IMG/VR virus record: IMGVR_UViG_3300028854_000032 | Coordinates: 1 to 37,969 of that record | Reading direction: 5' to 3' (one strand) | DNA from: a virus | Length of the DNA: 37,969 bases | Shown: one piece after another, positions 14,938 through 25,839 of the stretch | Layout: each line of letters begins with the position of its first letter | Position numbering within the stretch: the first letter of the stretch is position 1 | The notes under the pieces: model-generated | Told to the model about the DNA's origin: nothing | Seen by the model: the letters and a program-made list of their open reading frames with translations, nothing else | The model's database searches: none | Position numbers and translations under genes: made by a program

Positions 14938-17900
14938 TTAATAGTCCACTATATTTGCGGCACTAATAGACATTCCTACTCCTACACTAGTTTCATCTCC
15001 ACCAACAGTAAATATTCCAATTGTATATGCTTCAAAATCATCATATATATAGGTATTATAATTTACCACCGACGCAGGGCCATATGTTGTGCCTAAAGAG
15101 TTGTGATATCTATCCAGTATAACAATATTTCCCGTAATATACTGTTCAAAAGTATCAAAAGCATAGTGTCCTGTAAGAACAACTGTAATATTCAAAGTAT
15201 AATAACTATCACCAAATGCATTAGTAACCTTAAATGGTATACTATTATCACCCGCTTGATCCGCTGATGGACTTAAAGTAAATATAGCTGAAACACTATT
15301 AAAGGAAACCCAAGCACTTAAAGAATTATCCAGTAATGTATAAGATATTGGGTTATTGATAGCAACAACATTATAATATCCAACAGAATCAGCAGTTATT
15401 TGTATATTCAGCGAAGATATAACTTCTGGTAAATTAGCCATCGACACTACTTTAACTGTATAATATGTGCTACCGTAAGAATTTGTGAGGGTTAATGGTA
15501 TCGTATATATACCATTATTTTGAGGTATACCACTTAACAATAAAGTATTAGTATTGAGAGTTATCCAAGGAAGTGCATTACCCAATAAAATCGATGTAGG
15601 GGTGTTTAAAACGCTTAAAGTGGTGCTAAAGGTTTCCAACGTAGGAACAAAAAAGTTTAATTCGTTTAAAACAATCGGAGGTTCACCAATAGTTGCGTTA
15701 TTTGGAGTATACATTGTAGCCCCCTTTAATTCCAATATTTCATTGTCACTAATAATAATTTCAATTAAAGAGTTTTGGCCGGATAAGTTCGTAAATAAGG
15801 TAGAAAATACATACTCTTTAGCATCATAATCATAACTTAATACTGGTCTACCTATTATTGTGTTTACTCCACTTAAAGATGCTAAATCTAAAGAATCTTC
15901 ACTTAAAACAGGGAATGCTTTATAAAAATTGTTAGTGTTGATATCCAATCCATAAATTTCAGGATATACTACTCCACCACTTAAATATATTACACTTAAG
16001 AATACCTTTTTCTCTGATGGAAAAAACCACGTATCACCAGTTATTGCATATTCTGTAAAAGTGTCGCCGTTTAATTCTCTTGATAACGATGCTAGAACTG
16101 GCAACCCCAATGAAAGAACGTTATTAGAGTTAGCAGTTCCATAGATATATGATAAACTATAGTCATAATTTAACTTTTCAAAAATAATTGCACTAGAAGT
16201 TTCAATCATTAAGGTATCAAAAAATACATCCACGTTTCTAATATAACCACCAGTTAAATCGTTATATAGACTTAAATTTTTATATGGAGTTATGATGGAA
16301 GATAAAGCGTTTGTTGCAGTATCAACAAACTGGTTATTCTTACGAATCCAAAGATCACCAAAATATTCCTTTCTTAAAGCAGGAGAAACGTTATCAATGT
16401 TCTTATATAAGCCATATTGATTACCAAAGACATCACTACACCATACATCCATTCGTTTACCTCCCTGTAGAAGAATTTGAGTATCTGCCCATGCATCTAC
16501 ATTAACTTCCCCCGAAAAACTAACAGGGTGATTGTTAACGTCTATCCACTGTTCATCATTTAAACCTCCCCAAGGGCTATGCTTACTCTGTGGAGTAACA
16601 ATACCAACTTGCCCATTTGTATGAGTTTCATTGTTTGACTGATATGGAGTAAATTTCTGGTATTTTTTAGCCACATTCCTTTGAATGTTACCTGCTGCAT
16701 TACCTGCTAAATAATTCTCTTTGATCCATGTATCGTTATAATTAAGAACATTATAGGCTGAGTCTTGATCTTTTTTAGAAAATCCTCTTCCTCCAACTCT
16801 AAAATTAGCATTTTCCCCCAACGCTGAAACACTAATAGCAGATGTGTTATACCCTGTAGTAAAGTTTTTACCTATATATAACGAAGTTCCTAAATTATTT
16901 GGTGTAAAATATCCTCCTTTATCGTCTTCAGTATATATATCTTGTAGGGTAGGTATAACTGCTACAGTTGGATAATTTCTATTCGATAAATTATACCAAG
17001 GAAGCTGAGATATTAATCCAGCACTCAACGTAAAATCATTTTGGGTTATTAAATCACTGAAAGATTTATATGCTGATATAGTCCACGTAAATGAATTAAT
17101 AGCATTATAATAAATTTCAACTGGATTATTATCCACGAAATTATTCAACACTATTGTAGATGGTGTGTCCGAAGCCGTTGTATTTAAAACTATAGTATTA
17201 AAATTAGAAACTGACGATAATACAGAATAGCTACTATCATCAATGATGATTTCACTCCAATACGTAGTGTTTATATAGTTCAGAAGAGTTAAAGGCTGAC
17301 CCCAATAAACATCTAAATTATTATTATAATACTCAAAATATGATCCAGAATTTAAAACCAAATCCGATACGTCAGGTTGGTTTATAATATTTTGTCCATC
17401 AACTACTATTCTAATATTGCCCCAACTCTCAGCGGATTTATAGTTATTTACTTGTGACTTATCAGTGATTCCCTTAACCCAAACTGGTCTTGCACCTTGA
17501 CTCTTACCGTCATATATAGATGTCGCATAATTCCAACCATATAATGGAGTATTAATAACAAATCCAGCAACTGGTGTAGTGTAAGATGACACTGAAGGTG
17601 TATATGTAATGCTTGAAACTGCGGTAACTGCTGGTATATTAGTAAAAATATATGCACCACCAGTTAATAATCCCTTGTATGCACTCAAAGCATATGAATT
17701 TATATATGCACTAACTTGTATTAGATATAAACCAGTTAACGTAGGAACGAAACTTATACTGAAATTACTATTGAAAACTACATTATCGACTACGAAATCT
17801 GTTGGAAATACGTTAGAAGTTGAATGTAGGTCGCCAGTTATTGGATCAGTTGTATATATTGTTCCATCTGGTGTTGTCAATTGCCAAGAATATGCTGATA

Positions 17901-20451
17901 TATCTGTTACTCTAACACTAGGATATTGACTAGATACTGCTGATGCATTAACCACATAAGAATTCGGATAGCTAACGGATACTGTTGTTTGATCATCAAT
18001 AACCGCTAAATCGTAAGTTGACCATATACTACTCAAAAGACCGCTAGTTAAAGGTGCATCTTCAACAAGACTAGATAAACTGTATGTTGATACACTGGCT
18101 TTAGAGTAAAGTATAAACTCGTTTGCTCCAATCACCATATCAGATGCAGTGTTTGAAGAATACCATACTCCATTAACATCACGATATGCTTTAACCCATA
18201 CAACTCCCGAATTATCTTTATATGGGTATCTAACTACTAAAGATGGGAATGAAACTGAATCAGAAGTTTCAAAGGGTTCAATACAACGATAGTAAAAATA
18301 GTTCTGACCTTTTCTTAATGTCAATGTTGCATTCAGTGATCCATTAGTCCATTCACCATACCCCCAATTTGGAGTTGTTAAAGATGTTTTATACCATGCA
18401 AACCCGCTACTATTACTATACCCTAAACCATCTACTCCCCTCCAAGAATTTAGATCGAATTCTTGTGGAGACATTTCATCTTCAGCAATAAAATCTGCAA
18501 AACTACCATTATCAGTATATACTACTCCATTGTGACCAAAAGGAGTAAATTGAATCTGCCTACATGTGCAAAAACTGTGATCGTTATAATTCCAATCCTG
18601 TGTATATGGACAATTAACTTCGTGTATCAACGATTGAAATACATTATCAATAGGAGTGTCTTCACCAGTCCATAAAAATCTTGTCACAACTCCTGGTTCC
18701 AATTCAGCATTAAACCCATTTTGTTTAACACCTTGTAGATTGCCATTATTAATATATGAACCTGACAACCACGCAGCTTCCAATGCAGAAGTAGAATCTT
18801 CATCATACTTCTTTATTTTATAAACCACATCGGCAGAACTCAAATTATCTGAAGCGGTAGCAAGAGGTATCTGAATTGCGGATAGTTTAGCACTTTCACA
18901 TATCTTAACATTCGTTGGTAATAAATTAACTGCACTTAGAGTTGAATCTACAACCTTCAAATAAGGCCAATACAATACACTGTTACCATTAGCAGAAATT
19001 GATAAATCGGTCTTATCAATCCTATATAGCCATGCTTCTGTTATTTCACCAGAGTAATTTGAATCAGTATATGAAGGGGGAGGATTATCCCATATACGAA
19101 TCTTATCAGCATACTTATAAACACTACTTGCGTATGCTTTTGATTCAGCTAACGTTGTAGAATTTACAGTAATAGCTTGAACCGAACTCAACGTATATGT
19201 TGAACTCCAATACGCTTGATCCACTGCCGTTCTGTAATATAAATCTAAGAACGAATATGTAGGATTGTATTGTAGAGATGGCCCCGACCATTCAATTCCA
19301 TCCCCACTCAATCCATATCCAGCAAAAGGATACCTGAAAACCGTCTTACTTCCAGCAGCAAAATATGCACTTAATGCGGCAGAAGAGTTTACATCATATA
19401 TCTTTGCATTTAACCATGCTCCTTCTATTCCTCTACTCGTTTTAACAAAAATGGTATCTGCACTAGATATATTACTTGCTGCTGTAGCCAAAGATTCAAT
19501 GTTGGTAGAACTTAAAGCTATACCATCATATATAGGATTACTCAAAGCTATACTTTCATAAACTCCACTAGGAAAATAAAAGAAGTTATTTCCACTATTC
19601 AAAGAAATGTTAAAATAGTCTGCTGAAGCATTAGTAATCAAACTATATATAATGTCTCTATTCTCCCCCAAAAACTTTTCAGTATAATCCTGCATTGAAT
19701 CGGCAGATATGTTAATAGTTCCTGAAGAATATGCCCAATTAAGAGATGATAACGACAACCCTTTAGAATTAAAAAAAGATTCTGTAGTTGCATCAAATGG
19801 GTCAACGTAAGCAGACAATGGAACATCTATACTGCGATCAAAATATTGATGATCGTCGTAAAACTCTTCTATTTGAATATTAAGGGTATTATTAACCGAA
19901 CTCAAAGCGGGTAAAGATTGCCAAATAGTAGATGGAACTGTAATATACGAATTGTTCTTTTGTGTATATTGATTTAGTATTGTTTGCCTTAAATCTTGAA
20001 CCAATCCCCTATTTGATCCCACTAAGTTATACTTCAACTTAGTTGGTTTTAACTGTTTCCTCAAATTCAAGTAGTATAATGATATGTTCTTTAATTTTTT
20101 AGCAAAAAATGGTATTGCTAAAAGAAGTTCCTTTTCATCGTTTAGGTTAACCTTACTATACCAATTTTCCTTTTCAATATCTGTCAAGAAAATTTGTAAC
20201 CCCTGCAATAAGGTTAAATAGTTCAATCGTATTAAAGTTATTGTATCTACATTAGAAACCTTTTTATTTGAATACCAGTCTATCAAATATTGGTTATACT
20301 GCTTATACTCTTGACCGGGTATGACACTTTTATACCCTGCATACCAATCTATAAATGACAATGGTGCATCATTGTCAAAACTATCAGAGATAAGTTTCTC
20401 TGGTTTCGCATACGTAGATAGCTGCTGAGTGTATTTGTTGTTGGTTTGCAC
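14938..20451 (-). CDS. Giant virion protein, 1837 residues, GTG start
   Basis: The largest gene in the window. The start is a GTG at 20449-20451: an in-frame stop lies four codons upstream, no ATG is near, and a late-type element sits ten bases before it. The N-terminal ~165 residues are unlike the rest, being charged, helical and rich in Lys, Leu and Tyr, and probably fix the protein to the baseplate. The long middle is beta-rich with many Ser/Ala/Leu repeats. Two Ig-like repeats of the putative-Ig (He_PIG) type lie at about 1590-1760, with a shared end pattern (NSYGSTYYTVKV, NAFGDSYYTLNI). The extreme C-terminus has a short duplication (FDTFEQYITG, YDDFEAYTIG). It follows the baseplate wedge operon, so a baseplate-attached fibre or arm is likely. 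Confidence 0.65.
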   Translation of the reverse strand: MQTNNKYTQQLSTYAKPEKLISDSFDNDAPLSFIDWYAGYKSVIPGQEYKQYNQYLIDWYSNKKVSNVDTITLIRLNYLTLLQGLQIFLTDIEKENWYSKVNLNDEKELLLAIPFFAKKLKNISLYYLNLRKQLKPTKLKYNLVGSNRGLVQDLRQTILNQYTQKNNSYITVPSTIWQSLPALSSVNNTLNIQIEEFYDDHQYFDRSIDVPLSAYVDPFDATTESFFNSKGLSLSSLNWAYSSGTINISADSMQDYTEKFLGENRDIIYSLITNASADYFNISLNSGNNFFYFPSGVYESIALSNPIYDGIALSSTNIESLATAASNISSADTIFVKTSRGIEGAWLNAKIYDVNSSAALSAYFAAGSKTVFRYPFAGYGLSGDGIEWSGPSLQYNPTYSFLDLYYRTAVDQAYWSSTYTLSSVQAITVNSTTLAESKAYASSVYKYADKIRIWDNPPPSYTDSNYSGEITEAWLYRIDKTDLSISANGNSVLYWPYLKVVDSTLSAVNLLPTNVKICESAKLSAIQIPLATASDNLSSADVVYKIKKYDEDSTSALEAAWLSGSYINNGNLQGVKQNGFNAELEPGVVTRFLWTGEDTPIDNVFQSLIHEVNCPYTQDWNYNDHSFCTCRQIQFTPFGHNGVVYTDNGSFADFIAEDEMSPQEFDLNSWRGVDGLGYSNSSGFAWYKTSLTTPNWGYGEWTNGSLNATLTLRKGQNYFYYRCIEPFETSDSVSFPSLVVRYPYKDNSGVVWVKAYRDVNGVWYSSNTASDMVIGANEFILYSKASVSTYSLSSLVEDAPLTSGLLSSIWSTYDLAVIDDQTTVSVSYPNSYVVNASAVSSQYPSVRVTDISAYSWQLTTPDGTIYTTDPITGDLHSTSNVFPTDFVVDNVVFNSNFSISFVPTLTGLYLIQVSAYINSYALSAYKGLLTGGAYIFTNIPAVTAVSSITYTPSVSSYTTPVAGFVINTPLYGWNYATSIYDGKSQGARPVWVKGITDKSQVNNYKSAESWGNIRIVVDGQNIINQPDVSDLVLNSGSYFEYYNNNLDVYWGQPLTLLNYINTTYWSEIIIDDSSYSVLSSVSNFNTIVLNTTASDTPSTIVLNNFVDNNPVEIYYNAINSFTWTISAYKSFSDLITQNDFTLSAGLISQLPWYNLSNRNYPTVAVIPTLQDIYTEDDKGGYFTPNNLGTSLYIGKNFTTGYNTSAISVSALGENANFRVGGRGFSKKDQDSAYNVLNYNDTWIKENYLAGNAAGNIQRNVAKKYQKFTPYQSNNETHTNGQVGIVTPQSKHSPWGGLNDEQWIDVNNHPVSFSGEVNVDAWADTQILLQGGKRMDVWCSDVFGNQYGLYKNIDNVSPALRKEYFGDLWIRKNNQFVDTATNALSSIITPYKNLSLYNDLTGGYIRNVDVFFDTLMIETSSAIIFEKLNYDYSLSYIYGTANSNNVLSLGLPVLASLSRELNGDTFTEYAITGDTWFFPSEKKVFLSVIYLSGGVVYPEIYGLDINTNNFYKAFPVLSEDSLDLASLSGVNTIIGRPVLSYDYDAKEYVFSTLFTNLSGQNSLIEIIISDNEILELKGATMYTPNNATIGEPPIVLNELNFFVPTLETFSTTLSVLNTPTSILLGNALPWITLNTNTLLLSGIPQNNGIYTIPLTLTNSYGSTYYTVKVVSMANLPEVISSLNIQITADSVGYYNVVAINNPISYTLLDNSLSAWVSFNSVSAIFTLSPSADQAGDNSIPFKVTNAFGDSYYTLNITVVLTGHYAFDTFEQYITGNIVILDRYHNSLGTTYGPASVVNYNTYIYDDFEAYTIGIFTVGGDETSVGVGMSISAANIVDY

Positions 20452-20461
20452 TGTTATTAAT

Positions 20462-20469
20462 TATTTATC
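20462..20469 (-). promoter_or_regulatory. Late-type promoter element for the 1837-residue gene
   Basis: GATAAATA on the minus strand, ten bases before the GTG at 20451; supports that unusual start. Confidence 0.55.
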
Positions 20470-20492
20470 TAGTAAAACAATTCCTACAACTG

Positions 20493-23486
20493 CTAACCCA
20501 ATAGATTTTTAGTCAATATATAGTTGAAAATAGTTTCAATAATACCATCGTCAACATACCAATCGGATGATAGAGTTTTATCAAGGGTGGTATATACACT
20601 ATTCCAATCGATCATGTTATTAATCAGTGTATCCGTTCCACTTAATGGTTCTCCCCACAATCTCTGCCTTGAAATAGAAGCTAAATCCAGCATCCTTTGT
20701 ATTTCATTTGGGAAGTTCACACCATAATTCAAAGCTGGCTGTCCTAATTCTGCTGCAATGGATTTCAAGGCATCAATATCGCATGTATCTAAATCTGATA
20801 TATTTGAGGTAAAGTTAGCGATCTTCTCATATGATTCTCTACCAATATCGTCAAAGGTGTTTAATAATTCTGACCCATCTCCAACCACAGCAGGTAAAAA
20901 CACATCAAACAATTCAGCATTATCAGAAAGAATCTCAGGAAATGCTAGGGATTTCATATATCCCGCCATATTAAAACTATCATTAATCTTTCGAACACTG
21001 TATGCATCAGTATAATCGTATATGTTAAAAGGAACTGATATACCCGAAACATTAACTGCTGATAAAGCATCTTGTGCATATTTTTGATACCAAACATTAC
21101 CAGTCCAATCACCAGTAGCTGCTGCTGATTTAATGTAATTTGATGATGTAGATGTAATAAATGTATTTGTATTATCAATAAAATAATCTACGTTTGGTCT
21201 GCGTTTTACGTTTATAATCTTAGCGATAGTATAGTCAAATGCAGGATCAGCATTGAAAACGTGAGCATTGTTTGTAACACTATCAATAACCCAAACTCTG
21301 TTATAAACGTCAACAGCTATCCCTCCTAACTCTTCGTCCAGTTGTCCATTGTTATCTGCCTCAGTATATGTTGAGGATAAAGTTATAAACCTAGGGGATT
21401 GATCTGTTGTATCAGAAGGTAATCTAGAAAACGACCACGCTGATGTATTACCTGTAACTCTATCAATATATCCAAAACTTCTTATTCCGCAAGTAAACCA
21501 TACATTATTATTTCTATCCAATGCAATATATGCTGGCCTATCGAACCCCGAAACTGAACTTAAAAGTTTGCCAGTAGTTCCATCATATTTTTCAATTAAT
21601 CCATATGAATATGTAGTGTTAAATTCTTCAGTTACCCATACATTATTTTGTTTATCTATAACAATATTAACTGGAACTGCACTTATAGATATTGGCAGTG
21701 TGGATAGTAAAATTCCTGTTGAAGAATATTTAAATACATTACTAGATAGAGGATTACAGTAAGTAACCCACGCATCACCATTTCTATCAGTTTCTACTAC
21801 TGGTGGCTTTGATAAGTAATCCCCTTCATTTATAGAAATTTCCAATGGAGTTATCGCAAACAACAAGTTAAAGTTAGTATCAAATTTCAATACTGATAAA
21901 CTATTATATAAGGACACCCAAAAATTAAAGTTTTTATCCATACTAACATAAGATGGAGTAACGCCTGAAACCTCTGGATGAGAATTTCCAAGTAATGCAG
22001 AAAAATCCAAAGTGCTTAATATAACTCCATCTGTGGATATCTTAAATAATTTATCTTGTTCACCGTCAGTTGCCAAAACACTAAAATCTCTTGGATCAAC
22101 TGCTAAACCGTAGATGCCAGAAAACCCCGAAAGAGCATAATTCGTAGTATCAGTGTTTTGTGACACGGGAACATAATATCTATCAACACTTCCTTCAATT
22201 AAAATTCCATTGTCTCGATAATATTCGACAACTGCATTAGTGCTTCCAATCAACTGTGGTGTGTAAATAATCTTACTAATACATCCCACATCTGGAGCAG
22301 GAATATATACAAATTGGTTTGGAGCATACTGCAAAGGATATTGAAAGCTGTTATCATCAGCAGTTATTGAATTATATACTGTTGTAGTAGCGTATAAAGC
22401 AACCTCTGTCATAGCACTTGCTGTTGTTATAGACGTAAACTTGTAACCTCCGCTTCTAAATCCTTGATTATCTGTCGTAATAAAATATAAAGGATAGTCA
22501 TCTGCACTAATTGACATTATACCAGTTGCAGAGGATAAACTCAATGTTATTTGAGTAGTTAACCCTTGATCATTCGATTGTGGGTATTCGAAAACTATAC
22601 CACTTGAATAACTTGTATCACCAGTGAAAATATATTGTCTTCCATATCCATGTAATGTTATCATTGCAGGTATCTTTACATCTGTCCACTTACTAGGGTA
22701 AATATCGTCTATATAGTTCCCTGTAATCTTCATGAAATTAGGAAACATATCATTAACTTGCCAAGTGGTAGCTGCTCTTGCTACTTTACTGTTTGAAAAA
22801 CTCATATATGAATAATATGGTGCATCAAGTTTATCAACGAATCCTACTGTGCTTAATGTTGCAGCAAGTAATAAAGGAGCATTTTCTGTCAATATACCAC
22901 TTCCAATATCGTCAATGAAATAAAACGATCCAGCAGCAGATACACCAACTTGAACGTTGTTTAAGTATATTGGACTAGCACTTAACACTAAGGAATCTAT
23001 AATATTTGAACCATCTGAGTTTAAACAGAATCTCCAAGTTGGAGTTAAAAAACTCCATTTTGGATCAACTTGACTTTGAGGTATAGATTTAGAGTTAGCA
23101 GCATATAACTGAACGTTCAAGGTATCAACTATCTGAGAACTTTGAACCGTTATGTTAAACGGAACGTCTGGTGGTAATCCTGCTAAACTATATACTTTAG
23201 GTATCTGAGTAAAGTTCACATAATCCTGAACATATGACGTTGCGGTTACTGGTAAAGAATACGTATAAATATTATTGGAAGAATCATACACCTGCAACCC
23301 CACGGTATATATCCCAGGGTATTGATACGTATGAGATACCTCATTTACATTATAAACATATCCCCCATCTCCAAAATTCCAAACCTTCTTAACAATATTA
23401 TCCCCAACAGAATTATCTACAAAATCAAAAGATGTATAGTAGATGTATCCGTTATTGTTATTAACGTTGAAGTTGGCAGTTACCAT
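20493..23486 (-). CDS. Baseplate wedge protein with PKD, propeller and tail-protein-I-like parts (997 residues)
   Basis: Three recognisable regions. Residues ~1-85 form a PKD-like domain (WNFGDGG, then SHTYQYPGIYTVGLQVYD). Residues ~440-720 are NHL/Vgb-like propeller blades, each with a pattern such as IALDRNNNVWFT or IVIDKQNNVWVTEE. The last ~140 residues resemble the P2 gpI / T4 gp7-type wedge protein: FLPAVVGDG, a helix, CDIDALKSIAAELGQP, NEIQRMLDLASISRQRLWG. In contractile systems the order gp25 - gp6(J) - gpI is conserved, and this gene is third after gp25- and gp6-like genes with a 5-base gap, which supports the call. The adhesion-type domains fused ahead of a wedge domain are unusual. 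Confidence 0.65.
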   Translation of the reverse strand: MVTANFNVNNNNGYIYYTSFDFVDNSVGDNIVKKVWNFGDGGYVYNVNEVSHTYQYPGIYTVGLQVYDSSNNIYTYSLPVTATSYVQDYVNFTQIPKVYSLAGLPPDVPFNITVQSSQIVDTLNVQLYAANSKSIPQSQVDPKWSFLTPTWRFCLNSDGSNIIDSLVLSASPIYLNNVQVGVSAAGSFYFIDDIGSGILTENAPLLLAATLSTVGFVDKLDAPYYSYMSFSNSKVARAATTWQVNDMFPNFMKITGNYIDDIYPSKWTDVKIPAMITLHGYGRQYIFTGDTSYSSGIVFEYPQSNDQGLTTQITLSLSSATGIMSISADDYPLYFITTDNQGFRSGGYKFTSITTASAMTEVALYATTTVYNSITADDNSFQYPLQYAPNQFVYIPAPDVGCISKIIYTPQLIGSTNAVVEYYRDNGILIEGSVDRYYVPVSQNTDTTNYALSGFSGIYGLAVDPRDFSVLATDGEQDKLFKISTDGVILSTLDFSALLGNSHPEVSGVTPSYVSMDKNFNFWVSLYNSLSVLKFDTNFNLLFAITPLEISINEGDYLSKPPVVETDRNGDAWVTYCNPLSSNVFKYSSTGILLSTLPISISAVPVNIVIDKQNNVWVTEEFNTTYSYGLIEKYDGTTGKLLSSVSGFDRPAYIALDRNNNVWFTCGIRSFGYIDRVTGNTSAWSFSRLPSDTTDQSPRFITLSSTYTEADNNGQLDEELGGIAVDVYNRVWVIDSVTNNAHVFNADPAFDYTIAKIINVKRRPNVDYFIDNTNTFITSTSSNYIKSAAATGDWTGNVWYQKYAQDALSAVNVSGISVPFNIYDYTDAYSVRKINDSFNMAGYMKSLAFPEILSDNAELFDVFLPAVVGDGSELLNTFDDIGRESYEKIANFTSNISDLDTCDIDALKSIAAELGQPALNYGVNFPNEIQRMLDLASISRQRLWGEPLSGTDTLINNMIDWNSVYTTLDKTLSSDWYVDDGIIETIFNYILTKNLLG

Positions 23487-23491
23487 ATATT

Positions 23492-25321
23492 TTAATATCC
23501 AGAAAATCCTTGAACTGTTTGCGTAGTATATATGCTTATTTTATTGGATAACGATGCTAAATCAAACAGATAAGGATATTCAAAAACCTGTAAACTAACA
23601 TTGTTAGATATTTGGGTTTTATCAATAGTAGGATAATCAGGGTTCCAAACAAATAAGGACAACCCCTCAAATAAAATAGTATCATCCGTTCTTCCAGTAT
23701 AAAATGTATCTACCCCATCAACTTCTAAAATCTGTTGTGATAAGGTTTTAACATCTATAATCTGTCCTAAATAGGTATTAGATGTGCTGAAATAACTATT
23801 AAAAACTGAAATCACATCATTTATAATCGATTGATCGTCTCTCTGTGAGGTAGATTGTCTTTTAATGAAAATCGTGCTCAATTGTTCGTCTGTAACGGAG
23901 AAAATATTATTCGAGTTATATATACCTATAGCCACTGCTTTGTAAACAGGATCAACATATGCTATTTCCGTTGTTAAACACTTTAAATCCTGTATAGATG
24001 TGCTTATTAACTCCTTCTGTGCTGGTAATAAATATGCCAACGAACTATTATCAGTAGTTTTTGGAACTACTACAAGATATACGTTATTGAAATTGCATGA
24101 GTCTGAGAATTGTATCTGGTTAAAAAGTGCTCGCTCTTGCAATGTTGGATCAGTTAACCCTAAATCATAAAAATACTGCAAGTATTCTGTAGTATATACC
24201 CAATTATTAATAACCTTAACGTCAGCTATAAGATTAGTGAAGTTTGTTAGAATATACGTCTCATAATCTTGTTCATTGACTAATCTATACTGACTCCTGA
24301 AAACGGAAGGCGCAGAATTTCTTATCTGATCTGAAGTTTCTGCACTTGCTGTTGGAGTGGATGAAGTATAGTTGGAAATTTTTACATAAGAAAGTCCATT
24401 ATTATCAAGCGTGTTCAAATAACGATTGCTCAATACGTCGCCCATGATAGTAGAATAGTTCTGTAAATTGTTGGGAGCAGATACTATAACATTATTAAAT
24501 GCGTTTGCGCCGACAATTCCAGCATCTCCACTACTCTGTAGGAAATATACCGCGACTTGATCACCAGTTTGAAGCTTTTTACCGTTAATATCATCACCAA
24601 AAGTTATTTCATATTGAAAATTACCATTCAAACGAATTTCATAAGTCTGAGATAAGCTATTCTCTAAATATAAACTCACAGTTTTTGTATACTGTGTCCA
24701 AACGCCTGAAGCAACAGTATTCACATACACATCAATATTGAAATGATCAATTATCGTATTTATAGAGGGTGCAATCAACACAAATTCATTATCTTCACCA
24801 GTTGCAGTGTATATAGGATATTCTTGATATGTTCCTTGATACATCAATTTTTGAGTGCTAATATCGTCCAACCCCTCTAAGGTGGCTGATAACGTTTTAA
24901 CAAAGGTAATTTCTTCATTAAACGCAAAATTGATATTATTAATCGAGATAGTTGAATATCTTGGAATAGTATAAACTCCTGCATTTAAGGTGTCTACCGT
25001 AGCCGAAAAGGATAAAGTGGATGTTTGATATCCAAGAGGGTTATAATCCAAGGTCTTAACTATACGATTCATATTCTCGTATAATTGCGCTTCAGTAAAC
25101 ATAGATTCCGAAGCAGTTCTATTCAAATAGTAAATTAGGGTGTTGTATGAATACGCTACAATGTCTATAATCGATGCTAAATTACTTCCAACGTAATTTT
25201 GATCGGTAAACACATTCTGGTTATTCAATCGATCAAGAATAAGCTGCCTTAAGGACATTGCATCAAACGCTACATATCCTCCTTTTGGTATATCGAAATT
25301 ATTGAAACTGTTGGTTGCCAT
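23492..25321 (-). CDS. 6: Baseplate wedge protein, T4 gp6 / Baseplate_J-like
   Basis: A 609-residue protein of the gp6/gpJ family, which forms the inner ring of the baseplate by dimerising around the hub. Family features: SLRQLILDRLN (24-34) then FTDQNYVGSNLASIIDI and YYLNRTASESMFTEA in the N-terminal third; DDINGKKLQTGDQV and SSGDAGIVGANAFNN in the centre, typical of Baseplate_J domains; and a C-terminal part where T4 gp6 also has its dimerisation region. Length is near T4 gp6 (660). It starts one base after the gp25-like gene's stop, without a promoter element, and is followed by the wedge fusion gene. Confidence 0.85.
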   Translation of the reverse strand: MATNSFNNFDIPKGGYVAFDAMSLRQLILDRLNNQNVFTDQNYVGSNLASIIDIVAYSYNTLIYYLNRTASESMFTEAQLYENMNRIVKTLDYNPLGYQTSTLSFSATVDTLNAGVYTIPRYSTISINNINFAFNEEITFVKTLSATLEGLDDISTQKLMYQGTYQEYPIYTATGEDNEFVLIAPSINTIIDHFNIDVYVNTVASGVWTQYTKTVSLYLENSLSQTYEIRLNGNFQYEITFGDDINGKKLQTGDQVAVYFLQSSGDAGIVGANAFNNVIVSAPNNLQNYSTIMGDVLSNRYLNTLDNNGLSYVKISNYTSSTPTASAETSDQIRNSAPSVFRSQYRLVNEQDYETYILTNFTNLIADVKVINNWVYTTEYLQYFYDLGLTDPTLQERALFNQIQFSDSCNFNNVYLVVVPKTTDNSSLAYLLPAQKELISTSIQDLKCLTTEIAYVDPVYKAVAIGIYNSNNIFSVTDEQLSTIFIKRQSTSQRDDQSIINDVISVFNSYFSTSNTYLGQIIDVKTLSQQILEVDGVDTFYTGRTDDTILFEGLSLFVWNPDYPTIDKTQISNNVSLQVFEYPYLFDLASLSNKISIYTTQTVQGFSGY

Positions 25322-25322
25322 A

Positions 25323-25829
25323 TTATTGATTTGATTGTATTACTGTCATAGCTTCATTTTTCACGTTGAATGCGAAAGAAGAACTATAAGATTTAAGGTT
25401 TAAAACTGGAATATCCACTACTAATGTGATATTATATTGATTATTATCAGGATCAGCCACAACATTTACTTGTATTACTGTAACTCTAGGTTCCCATTTT
25501 TGAAAATTAGTCAAGATAGCATTACCAATAGACCCTGCGGTTTGTTCATCAATTGGTTGAAATAAGTATTGTAGAAGATTAAGACCGTAATCAGGAAATA
25601 GAACTCGTTGACATGGCAAAGTAGAGAAAAGATTCTGTAAAGAATTTGATATAGCTGCCAAATCCTTACTAATTTTAATGTCACTTCCATTAATTGGCAA
25701 TGGAAACGTCAAGGAATTACTAGAATGTATTTTTGATAATGCAATATCCAACGTCAAATCCCTATAAAATGAATCGTTTAGGGTTTTATCTGCTGCAATT
25801 TTCTCCAACGTTTTAATTCTAATAGCCAT
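25323..25829 (-). CDS. 25: Baseplate wedge protein, T4 gp25-like
   Basis: A 168-residue protein of the GPW/gp25 family, a lysozyme-related fold that acts structurally in the baseplate wedge and helps start sheath assembly. Signatures: AAISNSLQNLFSTLPCQRVLFPDYG (58-82), the LQYLFQPID stretch (86-94), and the family's WEPR motif at 112-115. Slightly longer than T4 gp25 (132), with an N-terminal extension of about 40 residues. First gene of the wedge operon, preceded by a late-type promoter element and divergent from the gene at 25879. Confidence 0.88.
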   Translation of the reverse strand: MAIRIKTLEKIAADKTLNDSFYRDLTLDIALSKIHSSNSLTFPLPINGSDIKISKDLAAISNSLQNLFSTLPCQRVLFPDYGLNLLQYLFQPIDEQTAGSIGNAILTNFQKWEPRVTVIQVNVVADPDNNQYNITLVVDIPVLNLKSYSSSFAFNVKNEAMTVIQSNQ

Positions 25830-25839
25830 TTATCTCTAT

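Noticed and set aside
17609-17929. 106-codon plus-strand open frame inside the 1837-residue gene
   Set aside because: Antisense to a long well-supported gene, with no start signal or recognisable domain.
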